Assembly (NCBI GenBank): GCA_903847205.1
Contig: CAINDA010000014.1
Location: 1 to 35,216, forward strand
Direction of reading: 5' to 3'
DNA: 35,216 nt
From: an uncultured Bacteroidota bacterium
Lineage (GTDB): Bacteria > Bacteroidota > Bacteroidia > 2-12-FULL-35-15
The translations under genes were made by a program, and so were the position numbers. The first letter of the stretch is position 1, and each line of letters opens with the position of its first letter. Below are positions 9,131 through 16,532 of this stretch, one piece after another. Under the pieces are notes generated by a model. The model searched no databases and was not told where the DNA came from. It saw only the letters and a list, made by a program, of their open reading frames with translations.

Positions 9131-9556
9131 TTATGCAAGATTGCACAGGAGCTGTGCAAGGTTGCACAGGAGCTGTGCAAGGTTGCACAGGAGCTGCGCA
9201 AGGTTGCACAGGAGCTGCGCAAGGTTGCACAGGAGCTGCGCAAGGTTGCACAGGAATCATCCAAGCTTGCAAAGGAGCTGCGCAAGGTTGTACAGGAGTT
9301 GTGCAAGGTTACACAGGAGCTGCGCAAGGTTGCACAGGAGCTGCGCAAGGTTGCACAGGAGGTGTGCAAGGTTGCACAGGAGCTGCGCAAGGTTGCACAG
9401 GAGTTGTGCAAGGTTGCACAGGAGTTGTGCAAGGTTGCACAGGAGCTGTACAAGATTGAAAAGTGGCTGCGCAAGATTGCAAGGAGGCTATGCAAGATTG
9501 AAAAGGGCTGTGCAAGATTGCATAGGGGCAATGTAAGCTTGCAAAGGGGTATATAA
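8954..9556 (+). pseudogene. Possible coiled-coil ORF made of heptad repeats, interrupted by an in-frame TAA
   Basis: An ATG at 8954, with AGGAGG at 8936-8941, opens a 52-residue frame that stops with TAA at 9110-9112. The same frame then runs without a stop to 9554-9556. After the TAA it reads as a chain of heptads, LCKVAQE or LRKVAQE about fifteen times, ending in LYKIEKW-LRKIARR. Hydrophobic residues fall every 3-4 positions, as in a coiled coil, and a looser version of the pattern (VHKLAER, LCKTLQR) precedes the stop. It ends three bases before the convergent rsmD stop. A 21-bp repeat without stops gives open frames on both strands by default, so a real protein is unproven. It could be a broken gene or non-coding. 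Confidence 0.22.
9028..9556. repeat. 21-bp tandem array with a palindrome in each unit (array 1)
   Basis: The core at 9131-9445 is fifteen 21-bp units close to TTGCACAGGAGCTGCGCAAGG. Decayed units flank it on both sides, with 5-base and 1-base length changes near 9105-9115. Each unit has dyad symmetry: TTGCACAG-GAG-CTGTGCAA, eight-base arms around three bases, joined by GG. The commonest variant (CTGCGCAA) breaks one pair as plus-strand RNA but leaves a G-U pair in minus-strand RNA. Adjacent units also form TGCAA-GG-TTGCA. There are no unique spacers, so this is not a CRISPR array. It lies immediately 3' of rsmD. A homogeneous centre with decayed edges suggests slippage or unequal exchange. 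Confidence 0.9.
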
Positions 9557-9559
9557 CTC

Positions 9560-10105
9560 TCAGGAATCTTTTTTAAAAAAAGAAAAATTCACATTTCCAT
9601 ATTTTCTATGTTCAAAAAAATTTGGATATTTTGAGAAATCAGTCTGCTCGCCATGCTCTATAATAAGACAGCCTTCAGGTTTCAATAGATTTTTACTGAA
9701 TACCAATTCAGGCAGCTGCTGAAACTTTTCTGCTTCCATTTCATAAGGCGGGTCAGCAAAAATAATATTGTATGTGCCTGCAGTTTTTTTAAGAAAACTA
9801 AATGCTTCGGATTTTATAACTTTTACCTGATCCATGTTAAACACTGCAATTGTTTTTTTTACAAATTCGCAGCAGTGATAATTATCGTCAACACTCGTAA
9901 TGTCATTGCTTCCGCGGGAAGCAAATTCATAAGTGATATTGCCGGTACCGCAGAATAAATCCAGCACCTTCAGGTCTTCGTAATCAAAGTGATTATTCAG
10001 GATATTAAAAAGGCTTTCCTTTGCGAAATCGGTTGTAGGCCTCACAGGCAAATTTTTAGGAGGATGAATTACTCTGCCTCTGTGTGTTCCGCTGATGATG
10101 CGCAT
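9560..10105 (-). CDS. rsmD: 16S rRNA (guanine(966)-N(2))-methyltransferase
   Basis: A 181-residue SAM-dependent methyltransferase that modifies G966 of 16S rRNA during 30S assembly. The start MRIISGTHRGR followed by RPTTDFAKESLFNIL is characteristic of RsmD. The SAM-binding loop LDLFCGTG is at about 48-55 and the catalytic DPPY at 118-121. Length matches the family. Its start overlaps the stop of the upstream DUF3822 gene by one base (TAATG), so the two are translationally coupled. This pairing is, as I recall, common in Bacteroidota. The 3' end abuts the 21-bp array. Confidence 0.95.
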   Translation of the reverse strand: MRIISGTHRGRVIHPPKNLPVRPTTDFAKESLFNILNNHFDYEDLKVLDLFCGTGNITYEFASRGSNDITSVDDNYHCCEFVKKTIAVFNMDQVKVIKSEAFSFLKKTAGTYNIIFADPPYEMEAEKFQQLPELVFSKNLLKPEGCLIIEHGEQTDFSKYPNFFEHRKYGNVNFSFFKKDS

Positions 10106-10980
10106 TATAATATAAAGCTGTTAAATAAAGTGAAATGAAAATGTTTTTGCAAAGCCTGCAACTGGTAGCTGTAATCAGCATCATCAGTACGTTCGCCAAA
10201 TTTTATATTGCGGATGTATTTTTGTGTAATTGAATAAATATCAGAATTCTTTTCAATTTCTCCGAGAAGAACAACTTCAATGTTTTCGGGATTTAGCTGT
10301 AGCTGCTCGCATACAAACAGCAGGTAGTATATAAAATCTTCTGCAGAGTGATGATTAAAAAAATTATAGAAAATTAAATTTTTACCCTCGATTACTACCG
10401 CTTCAAAATGTGATGACTCAATATGAACAAATAGCTTTTTTACCGCCTCGTTTTTATTCTGTAAAGCCAGACTGTCAATTAATCCGCTTGAAAAATGGTG
10501 AAAGCTGACGTTCTCAAATAAGAGTCCTAACCTGTCTTTCAATCCCAAAGGAAGCGCAAAAACATTTTTTACATCTAAATTTTTTAAATTATCTACTAGA
10601 ATAATCTCAGTTCCATCAAGGGAAGAATTAAATTTTAAATATGTTTTCTTTTTGTCCTGCTCAAAAAGCGGATTTGGTACCAATGTGGAAAGATTATTTA
10701 CCACCACACAGGAAACTGATTTGTATTTGTGATTAATAATCCGGCTGTCTTTAATTACCAAATCCAGCAGGTCAACAGCGGTATCAAAAGAAGGCAGCTG
10801 CAGAAAGGAATAATTTTCAAAAGCAATGTATTTATTTTTCGGCTTTTCATAAACCGCAGTGCGCAGTCCCTCTATACCTATTTGAATAATTAACTGATAA
10901 TCCGCGATTTTTTTTTCATCAAAGGATTCATCAATAAATGAATTTATTTGTGTGATTTTATATTTTAATTCAGCAGCCAT
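10105..10980 (-). CDS. DUF3822 family protein
   Basis: A 291-residue protein matching the DUF3822 family found next to rsmD in Bacteroidota. Its function is unknown to me. The fold appears to be a repeated alpha/beta arrangement, with segments such as YQLIIQIGIEGLRTAVYE and FVHIESSHFEAVVIEGKNLIFYNFF that resemble actin/hexokinase-type (ASKHA) strands; that is inference. I chose the ATG at 10980. A TTG four codons further upstream stays open but lies inside a -7 promoter box (10990-10997), so it is unlikely to start translation. The stop overlaps the rsmD start by one base. Confidence 0.8.
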   Translation of the reverse strand: MAAELKYKITQINSFIDESFDEKKIADYQLIIQIGIEGLRTAVYEKPKNKYIAFENYSFLQLPSFDTAVDLLDLVIKDSRIINHKYKSVSCVVVNNLSTLVPNPLFEQDKKKTYLKFNSSLDGTEIILVDNLKNLDVKNVFALPLGLKDRLGLLFENVSFHHFSSGLIDSLALQNKNEAVKKLFVHIESSHFEAVVIEGKNLIFYNFFNHHSAEDFIYYLLFVCEQLQLNPENIEVVLLGEIEKNSDIYSITQKYIRNIKFGERTDDADYSYQLQALQKHFHFTLFNSFIL

Positions 10981-10989
10981 AACAGAGGG

Positions 10990-10997
10990 CAAAGATA
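10990..10997 (-). promoter_or_regulatory. -7 promoter box of DUF3822-rsmD
   Basis: TATCTTTG on the minus strand fits the Bacteroidota -7 consensus TAnnTTTG exactly. It ends nine bases before the ATG at 10980, so the transcript leader would be only a few bases. No convincing -33 TTTG at 19-21 bases was found. Confidence 0.5.
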
Positions 10998-11082
10998 TAT
11001 TTTTTTACTAAGTACCAATCCTCCATGAATGGGAAATAGAAGAGGTTAAATTTCATTTGAATTATTAAACGCCGCGTTTGAC

Positions 11083-11090
11083 TATCTTTA
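11083..11090 (+). promoter_or_regulatory. -7-like promoter box of the RecD-like helicase
   Basis: TATCTTTA is one base off TAnnTTTG and ends six bases before the ATG at 11097. If used, transcription would begin at or next to the start codon. A TTTG lies 23 bases upstream, slightly beyond the usual spacing. Confidence 0.4.
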
Positions 11091-11096
11091 CAGAAT

Positions 11097-12560
11097 ATGA
11101 ATCAGCAGGAATTCAGCAGTATTTTATTAAAACATTTTCCGTTTGAAACCACCAGCGGACAGCGCCTTTTATTGAGCCGGCTCTCTGAGTTTATTACAGA
11201 AAAAAAATCGGCGCAGCTGTTTGTAATTAAAGGTTATGCAGGTACTGGAAAAACAACCATTGTATCGTCTTTAGTGCAGAGTCTCCCTGCTGTAAATGTT
11301 AAAACAATTTTGCTTGCGCCTACAGGACGTGCTGCAAAAGTACTTTCGAATTATACGAAAAAGCAGGCCTTCACAATTCATAAAAAAATCTATCATAGAA
11401 AACCTTCAGCTGATGGCGGCATGATATTTCAGAGGCAGCAGAATCTGCATGTAAACACACTTTTTATTATCGACGAAGCATCCATGATTTCTAATTCCGG
11501 CGGATTAAGCAGCGGCGGTATGTTTGGGGGCAGCAGCCTCCTTGATGACTTGGTTCAGTATGTTTTCAGCGGTATTAACTGCAAATTAATTTTCATCGGC
11601 GATACTGCCCAGCTCCCGCCTGTAGGCCTGGATGTGAGCCCTGCACTTGATACAGAATATTTAAAAGCCTGCTTTCACTTTTCAATTGATTCATTTGAAT
11701 TAACTGAAGTGGTGCGCCAAACAGAGGATTCAGGGATTCTTACAAATGCAACTGATATCCGTAATCAGATTAATCCCTCTTTATCATCCTTTGAAAACGC
11801 GGAATTTAAAAACGAAAAAAACAGCAAGCCGCATTTTAAATTAAATGGGTTTAAAGATATTATCCGTATTGACGGCTCAGAGCTGGAAGATGCACTGAAT
11901 AGCGCTTACAGCCATTATGGCGCTGAAGATTCAATGGTGATATGCCGCTCAAATAAACGTGCAAACATTTTTAATCAGCAGATACGCGCAAGGATCCGCT
12001 GGCAGGAAAATGAGTTATCATCAGGCGATTATATGATGGTTGTAAAGAACAATTATTTCTGGCTTCCTGCCGAATCAAAAGCCGGTTTTATTGCAAACGG
12101 CGATATTATACAGCTGCTGCGGGTAGGGAATATACAGGAGATGCACGGCTTTCGGTTTGCTGATGTACGCATGCGGATGATTGATTATCCAGATGAACCT
12201 GAATTAGAAACGCGTTTGTTATTGGATACTATTATGATTGAATCGCCGGCTCTCACGCAGGCTGACAATAAAAAACTGTATGATTCTGTGTCACTTGATT
12301 ACAGCGACATTGCTGACAGGCAGCAGCGTTTAAAAAAAATTAAAGAGGATGGATTTTTCAATGCCCTGCAGGTAAAGTTTGCCTATGCTGTTACCTGCCA
12401 CAAGGCACAGGGCGGTCAGTGGTCCTGTGTATTTGTTGAGCAGGGATATTTAACCGATGAGATGATTAACAAAGAATATCTCCGCTGGCTGTACACAGCT
12501 GTTTCCAGAGCTTCCCAAAAATTGTACCTGGTAAATTTTAATAAAGAATTTTTTGAATAG
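11097..12560 (+). CDS. RecD/Dda-like superfamily 1 DNA helicase
   Basis: A 487-residue ATP-dependent helicase. Walker A is GYAGTGKTT at 46-54. Motif II is IIDEAS (124-129). Motif III is GDTAQLPPVG (168-177). The C-terminal UvrD-like part has TCHKAQGGQW and YTAVSRASQKLYL (motifs V/VI). It belongs to the RecD2/Dda/Pif1-like group and is shorter than RecD2, lacking its long N-terminal region. Such enzymes act in DNA repair or replication-fork restart; the substrate cannot be deduced. A Gly/Ser-rich stretch (SGGLSSGGMFGGSS, about 134-147) follows motif II and may be a loop insertion. The gene is divergent from DUF3822-rsmD and apparently monocistronic. Confidence 0.88.
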   Translation: MNQQEFSSILLKHFPFETTSGQRLLLSRLSEFITEKKSAQLFVIKGYAGTGKTTIVSSLVQSLPAVNVKTILLAPTGRAAKVLSNYTKKQAFTIHKKIYHRKPSADGGMIFQRQQNLHVNTLFIIDEASMISNSGGLSSGGMFGGSSLLDDLVQYVFSGINCKLIFIGDTAQLPPVGLDVSPALDTEYLKACFHFSIDSFELTEVVRQTEDSGILTNATDIRNQINPSLSSFENAEFKNEKNSKPHFKLNGFKDIIRIDGSELEDALNSAYSHYGAEDSMVICRSNKRANIFNQQIRARIRWQENELSSGDYMMVVKNNYFWLPAESKAGFIANGDIIQLLRVGNIQEMHGFRFADVRMRMIDYPDEPELETRLLLDTIMIESPALTQADNKKLYDSVSLDYSDIADRQQRLKKIKEDGFFNALQVKFAYAVTCHKAQGGQWSCVFVEQGYLTDEMINKEYLRWLYTAVSRASQKLYLVNFNKEFFE

Positions 12561-12583
12561 CTTATTAACGAGTTCTCACGGCA

Positions 12584-12994
12584 TCATTCACCGCCCTCTT
12601 CAGAATAACCAAAAGTATATTGAAATTTAGGCATTTTTATTAATGTTCCATTTTTATCTTTTGCGGTTATTTCATCAAAAAATATTTTTGTAGTTTGATC
12701 ACACCTGCCCAATTGTTGAATCATTTTAAACGTGAGCTGAGGGCTGGCAGTTTTTTCGGAATAAAAAACGCCTTGAATTGTTACAGACATATTAAATTCA
12801 ACAACTGCCGAATCCAGCACATTTCCGTATAGATCGAGACCTACCAGGCGGTAGTTGATATTATCGAATAACACTTTTGAAAGCTGTCCTTTTTTTTGGA
12901 CTTTGATTGTTCCCCGATGCCCTATATCTGATTCCTGAGCAAAAACGGAGAAGGTTAAAATAAAAATAAAATATATGGAAAAGAGTTTTTTCAT
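12584..12994 (-). CDS. Small secreted protein resembling the C-terminal domain of GldM
   Basis: A 136-residue protein with a clear signal peptide (MKKLFSIYFIFILTFSVFAQ). The mature part has a beta-rich segment (VVEFNMSVTIQGVFYSEKTA) followed by LTFKMIQQL...TTKIFFDEITAKDKNGTLIKMP. This order resembles the fourth periplasmic domain of the T9SS motor protein GldM (a Ser/Thr-rich strand, then L.P.M...L..G..I.I..I.A...DG). No GldM transmembrane or coiled-coil part is present, so it would be a freestanding domain. The assignment is from memory of the motif and needs a profile search. It is convergent with the helicase and separated from the SiaC-type gene by 188 bases. Confidence 0.5.
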   Translation of the reverse strand: MKKLFSIYFIFILTFSVFAQESDIGHRGTIKVQKKGQLSKVLFDNINYRLVGLDLYGNVLDSAVVEFNMSVTIQGVFYSEKTASPQLTFKMIQQLGRCDQTTKIFFDEITAKDKNGTLIKMPKFQYTFGYSEEGGE

Positions 12995-13047
12995 TTATTT
13001 ATAAAAATAGAGGAATCCAAATTACACTTCCTGCTTCTCAATCTTAA

Positions 13048-13080
13048 CCTTTTAAAAGGATAAAGATACATCCATTGGAT
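13048..13080. promoter_or_regulatory. Two palindromes around a -7-like box upstream of the GldM-like gene
   Basis: CCTTTTAAAAGG (13048-13059) is a perfect 12-bp palindrome. ATCCA-T-TGGAT (13070-13080) is a second. Between them on the minus strand lies TATCTTTA (13068-13061), one base off the -7 consensus. The spacing suits an operator/promoter arrangement for the gene starting at 12994, with a leader of about 60 bases. Confidence 0.35.
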
Positions 13081-13182
13081 ATATAAAATATTTTACGGAA
13101 TTTTTTTTCTTGAATTTGATTGAATAGAGAAAATCAATAGGTTTTAGGATATTTTGAAATATGCCGGCTGCAGAATAAAATT

Positions 13183-13554
13183 TTAAATTTCAACCATTTT
13201 AATTGGAAGCTGCAAAAGTTTGGAATATCTCTCACCCGACGAAAGCATGTCGCTGTCAGCTTTATGATAATGCCATGAAATTACAACTTCATTATTCCTG
13301 GATAACTCTTCCAGCAGCATAAGAATTTTAAATAATTGCTTTGAACTGGAGGTATTAAAGTATTCGAGCTTAAAATTGAAGTTTGATTGCTGGTTTGGAG
13401 TTTTAGAATAATTTTTTATCCACTCAATTATCGGTAAAAAAAATCCCACTGCATCTTCTGGAAAACATCTTTGTGAAATTTCAAAAGTGCCGGAAATAGA
13501 ATCCAACCGCACTTTTGGCGTATCGCTTGTTGCTTCTATGTGTAATATTTCCAT
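13183..13554 (-). CDS. SiaC-family regulatory phosphoprotein (DUF1987)
   Basis: A 123-residue protein of the DUF1987/SiaC family. In Pseudomonas aeruginosa SiaC is phosphorylated on a threonine by the kinase SiaB and dephosphorylated by the PP2C phosphatase SiaA, and unphosphorylated SiaC activates a diguanylate cyclase. The family hallmark YFNTSSSK is at 65-72, with the candidate phospho-acceptor Thr68. The N-terminal half (ATSDTPKVRLDSISGTFEISQRCFPEDA) and PIIEWIKNY also match. The gene starts two bases after the stop of the double SiaB-like gene, clearly one operon. No diguanylate cyclase is in this window, so its target here is unknown. Confidence 0.85.
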   Translation of the reverse strand: MEILHIEATSDTPKVRLDSISGTFEISQRCFPEDAVGFFLPIIEWIKNYSKTPNQQSNFNFKLEYFNTSSSKQLFKILMLLEELSRNNEVVISWHYHKADSDMLSSGERYSKLLQLPIKMVEI

Positions 13555-13556
13555 TA

Positions 13557-14702
13557 TTAATTTAATTGTTTTTCTGATACCTTAACTTGAATTTCGAAAA
13601 AAGAGTAGTCCTTATCAACAGGGCTGAAGTGATATGACAAACTATTTCTACTTTTCATTTTTATATCTATAAAACCAAGTCCGGCACCTTTCTGCCCCTT
13701 TTTTTCATCAACCATAATGATCTTATTAAAAAGAGTTTCCAATTCGTCAAAATCAGCTTTATTTACCCTATCTAATGAAGAACTTAAAGCAGCTACTTTA
13801 TTATTTAAAATTAAGTTGCCAGTGGTGAGAGTGTATTCACCGTTTTTTTCACCAATCAAAAAAATACCGGATTTTCCTTCTTTCTCTTTGTTTGGTTCAT
13901 CTGCATGCTTATAGATGTTCTGCGAAAGTTCAACAATAATATTGAAAATTTTTTTTCTAAGAGCCAGATCATCTTTGCTCCCAATATTTCCTTCTGTCAT
14001 AGAAAGAATGCTTATTAAATTTTCCTGGGTAAAATCAACCTGGTAAATCAGGTTCAGGTTTTTTTCTAAAATCCGCTCTTCTAAACCCTCTATCCAGGTT
14101 AGTCTATCTACGTCTATATCCTGAAATGCGGGATCAGGATCAGGCACTGAAACCTTTATTTGAAAATAAAAATGCGAGAAGTCCTTGTTAATTTCTTTAA
14201 AATCGTAAGCTAATTTATTTCCCGACTTTCTGGCCATTTCAATTAATCCAAGCCCCGCACCTCCTTTTGTTGACACCTCGCCCTGTGTAAGAATTTCTTT
14301 ATAATATTGTTTCAAACTGTCCTTATCCAGACTGTTTACTTTGCTTAATTTGGAATTTAATGCTTCAATATTTTTATTCTCAACAATGTTGCCTGAAGTG
14401 ATATAATAATCGTTTACCAAACGCTGAATGACAAAAAAACTTGAATTATCAATATTCTCTTCGGTTTTAATATCCTGATGACGGGTTATATTCTGCAGAG
14501 ATTCAAGCATAATAAAATAAACCTTCTTTTTGGTAGCAGAAGATTCGCTGTGGTTTGCCATATTTGTTTCAGCAAGTGAAAGAATTTTATTTGACAGATC
14601 AATAGAAAGCCCTCCGCGATAGATATAGCTTAAGCTATAAAGATTCATTTGACGGTATAAATCAAAGATAAATGAAAAGTTGTCGTTTTCCAGCAGGTTC
14701 AC
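13557..14702 (-). CDS. Protein with two tandem SiaB-type (DUF6272) kinase domains
   Basis: A 381-residue protein made of two copies of a SiaB-like GHKL-type kinase domain. Each copy has an N-box-like helix: ESLQNITRH at 67-75 and ELSQNIYKH at 258-266, both keeping Asn and His. Each also has a glycine-rich nucleotide loop (KGGAGLGLIEMA at about 146-157 and QKGAGLGFID at about 337-346) and a SGN/TGN strand before it (TSGNIVENK, TTGNLILNN). Classical SiaB is a single domain of about 180 residues, so this is a fused duplication. Both copies look catalytically competent. It is probably the kinase for the SiaC-type protein encoded two bases downstream. Confidence 0.8.
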   Translation of the reverse strand: MNLLENDNFSFIFDLYRQMNLYSLSYIYRGGLSIDLSNKILSLAETNMANHSESSATKKKVYFIMLESLQNITRHQDIKTEENIDNSSFFVIQRLVNDYYITSGNIVENKNIEALNSKLSKVNSLDKDSLKQYYKEILTQGEVSTKGGAGLGLIEMARKSGNKLAYDFKEINKDFSHFYFQIKVSVPDPDPAFQDIDVDRLTWIEGLEERILEKNLNLIYQVDFTQENLISILSMTEGNIGSKDDLALRKKIFNIIVELSQNIYKHADEPNKEKEGKSGIFLIGEKNGEYTLTTGNLILNNKVAALSSSLDRVNKADFDELETLFNKIIMVDEKKGQKGAGLGFIDIKMKSRNSLSYHFSPVDKDYSFFEIQVKVSEKQLN

Positions 14703-15181
14703 AAATGAGGGTTTTATTAATTTACAATCAGATTTTATTTCTTTAGAAAAATTTATTATTTAGTAACAAATCTATTTAAAATAATCGAATTGAATAGCTT
14801 ATACCAAATAAAAAAATATTTTTTTTGAATGTCCCTGCCGTCATTGCGTCCTCAGCCTCTTAATGATTGATAACGGGGTTGATTGTTCTGCCTTTTTTAC
14901 CACAATAATAATTGTCAGCCCGGTGCTTTTAAAATTTTAAAATCTGCCAAATATTTAAATTAAAAAAATCATAATTGTAAAAACATAAAAACCTGATTAT
15001 AAGAATGTTTTACTTAAATCTATGTGTTTCGTAACTCATACTATTTTTAAAACAATACAAAAATACAGGATTCATCTATATTTTGAGGTTAATCATGGCT
15101 GAGGGAAGTTAAATAGTCTAAATATTTCATTATTAAGCATTTATTTAATTACCTTTACTATCCAACCAACATATAGAAATC
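14703..15181. other. AT-rich divergent intergenic region
   Basis: 479 bases without a gene I can support. On the minus strand TAGATTTG (14774-14767) matches the -7 consensus TAnnTTTG about 65 bases before the double-SiaB start, with no matching -33. On the plus strand TACCTTTA (15150-15157) is a one-off match 25 bases before the orphan gene at 15182. The middle is mostly A/T runs, with a slightly GC-richer patch at 14830-14930 that forms no tRNA or clear hairpin. Confidence 0.45.
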
Positions 15182-15634
15182 ATGTTTGAAATTTTAAAAA
15201 GTTTTGAGACAAAGTATGGTTACCTGAAGAAAAAGGGCTTAACCATTGAAGGATTGGCTATAATAGATATCAAAAAAAAGAAACATGTTATTAAAATCAG
15301 CCGTCCTCTGATATTTGATAATCGCTTAATTCCAAAGCGTTTTGAAGGGTTGGATGTAAAAACAAATATTAAACTTAATGCAGACATGCCTATAGAGTTT
15401 AGTGTTGACCGTACGTTGCCAGACTGGCATAAAACCCAGTATATTTGGGCTCCAGAGCGTTTTGAAAAATATGTTACACGTTGTGAAAAGGAAATCAAAG
15501 CAGAATTAAACGGACCTTTAATGACAAAGATGGAAGTACTGGATGCTATATGTTTCGGCAATTTTGAGGAACATAAACAAAAAAGTCTCCAGTTGGTTAA
15601 AGAAGGTAAATTACCTGCTTATCGCGCGAACTAA
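15182..15634 (+). CDS. Uncharacterised cytoplasmic protein
   Basis: A 150-residue protein I do not recognise. It has no signal peptide or membrane segment and is rich in Lys/Glu and aromatics. The N-terminal half looks beta-rich (GLTIEGLAIIDIKKKKHVIKISRPLIFDNRLIP), and the C-terminal half is helical (WAPERFEKYVTRCEKEIKAELNG..MTKMEVLDAICFGNFEEHKQKSLQLVKEGKLP). The segment PKRFEGLDVKT is followed by a conserved-looking RTLPDWHKTQYIW. It stands alone between two intergenic gaps and ends 38 bases before a strong terminator, so it is a self-contained transcription unit. Coding is supported by length, a plausible start and that terminator. Confidence 0.65.
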   Translation: MFEILKSFETKYGYLKKKGLTIEGLAIIDIKKKKHVIKISRPLIFDNRLIPKRFEGLDVKTNIKLNADMPIEFSVDRTLPDWHKTQYIWAPERFEKYVTRCEKEIKAELNGPLMTKMEVLDAICFGNFEEHKQKSLQLVKEGKLPAYRAN

Positions 15635-15672
15635 ATTACATTTGATGAGGGTTAAACTATTTTAGTTTATTT

Positions 15673-15709
15673 AAGCACTCTGAGAAATCAGGGTGCTTTT
15701 TTATTTATA
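15673..15709 (+). terminator. Rho-independent terminator
   Basis: AAGCACTCTGA (15673-15683) and TCAGGGTGCTT (15688-15698) pair over 11 bp, with one T/G wobble, around a GAAA tetraloop. The tail is TTTTTATTTAT. It terminates the orphan gene ending at 15634. Confidence 0.9.
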
Positions 15710-15757
15710 TTCGCAATCAGGTGAACTTTCAGTTTAATATTTTATCAGAAAAACACT

Positions 15758-16522
15758 ATGGATAATGGTTATGTAAAATCAACTACGGCAGGAGGTATTG
15801 CGGCTATTACATTTTTTCATCCTCAGAGCAACTCACTACCCGGCATACTGCTTAATCAATTGGCAGAAGAAATAACTAAAGCCGGAAATGACAGTACTGC
15901 AAAAGTAATTATATTAAGCAGCCAGGGAGAAAGCAGTTTCTGTGCCGGCGCATCTTTTGATGAACTTATTTCCATTAAAGATATAGAAACCGGCAAAAAA
16001 TTTTTCTCTGGTTTTGCAATGGTAATTAATGCAATACGTAAAGCTCCTAAATTTGTAATTGCACGTGTACATGGCAAAGCAGTCGGCGGCGGAGTCGGAA
16101 TTGCAGCAGCTGCTGATTATACACTAGCTGCAGATACTGCATCAGTGAAATTAAGCGAACTCGCAGTAGGAATTGGGCCTTTTGTTGTAGGTCCTGCAGT
16201 AGAACGCAAAATAGGAACTGCCGCATTTACATCATTAACAATTAATGCAGCAGCATGGCAAAGCGCTGAATGGGCAAAGGAAAAAGGGTTGTACGCTGCT
16301 ATTTTTAAAACTGCTGAAGAAATGGATGGTGAAATTACAGCTTTAGCAGACAGGCTTTCAAAATCGAATCCGGAAGCAATGGAAATGCTTAAGAAGGTAT
16401 TTTGGAAAGGGACAGAAAATTGGGATACTCTTTTAATTGAACGTGCCGAAATGAGCGGGAAATTAGTGCTTTCAGAATTTACAATAAATGCAATAAATAA
16501 ATTTAGATCGAAAGTAAAATAA
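15758..16522 (+). CDS. Enoyl-CoA hydratase/isomerase (crotonase) family protein
   Basis: A 254-residue crotonase-fold enzyme acting on an acyl-CoA. Oxyanion-hole segments are FCAGASFDE (61-69) and GKAVGGGVG (107-114 region). The glutamate matching Glu164 of crotonase is retained at Glu134 (SELAVGIGP). The position of Glu144 is Gly114 (GGGVGIA instead of GGGCELA), which occurs in isomerases and other non-classical members, so simple beta-oxidation hydratase activity is doubtful. The substrate cannot be assigned. Eleven bases after its stop the DUF3817 gene follows in the same direction. It is not the (R)-specific MaoC-type hydratase that feeds PHA synthesis. Confidence 0.85.
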   Translation: MDNGYVKSTTAGGIAAITFFHPQSNSLPGILLNQLAEEITKAGNDSTAKVIILSSQGESSFCAGASFDELISIKDIETGKKFFSGFAMVINAIRKAPKFVIARVHGKAVGGGVGIAAAADYTLAADTASVKLSELAVGIGPFVVGPAVERKIGTAAFTSLTINAAAWQSAEWAKEKGLYAAIFKTAEEMDGEITALADRLSKSNPEAMEMLKKVFWKGTENWDTLLIERAEMSGKLVLSEFTINAINKFRSKVK

Positions 16523-16532
16523 ATAATTTTAA

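Noticed and set aside
8976-9536. Several open frames on both strands across array 1, including Cys-rich and Arg-rich versions
   Set aside because: A 21-bp unit without stops leaves all frames open. Only the heptad frame has extra support and is listed with low confidence.
9028-9556. CRISPR array
   Set aside because: Units are contiguous, with no unique spacers, and no cas gene is present in the window. The same holds for array 2.
10981-10992. TTG start giving a DUF3822 protein of 295 residues
   Set aside because: The TTG lies inside the -7 promoter box, and an ATG follows four codons later in the same frame.
14830-14930. Possible tRNA or small RNA in the GC-richer patch before 15182
   Set aside because: No cloverleaf, T-loop or stable hairpin could be drawn.
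15758-16522. (R)-specific enoyl-CoA hydratase supplying PHA precursors
   Set aside because: The protein is a crotonase-fold enzyme, not a MaoC-type hot-dog fold, lacks one catalytic Glu, and is on the opposite strand from the PHA genes.
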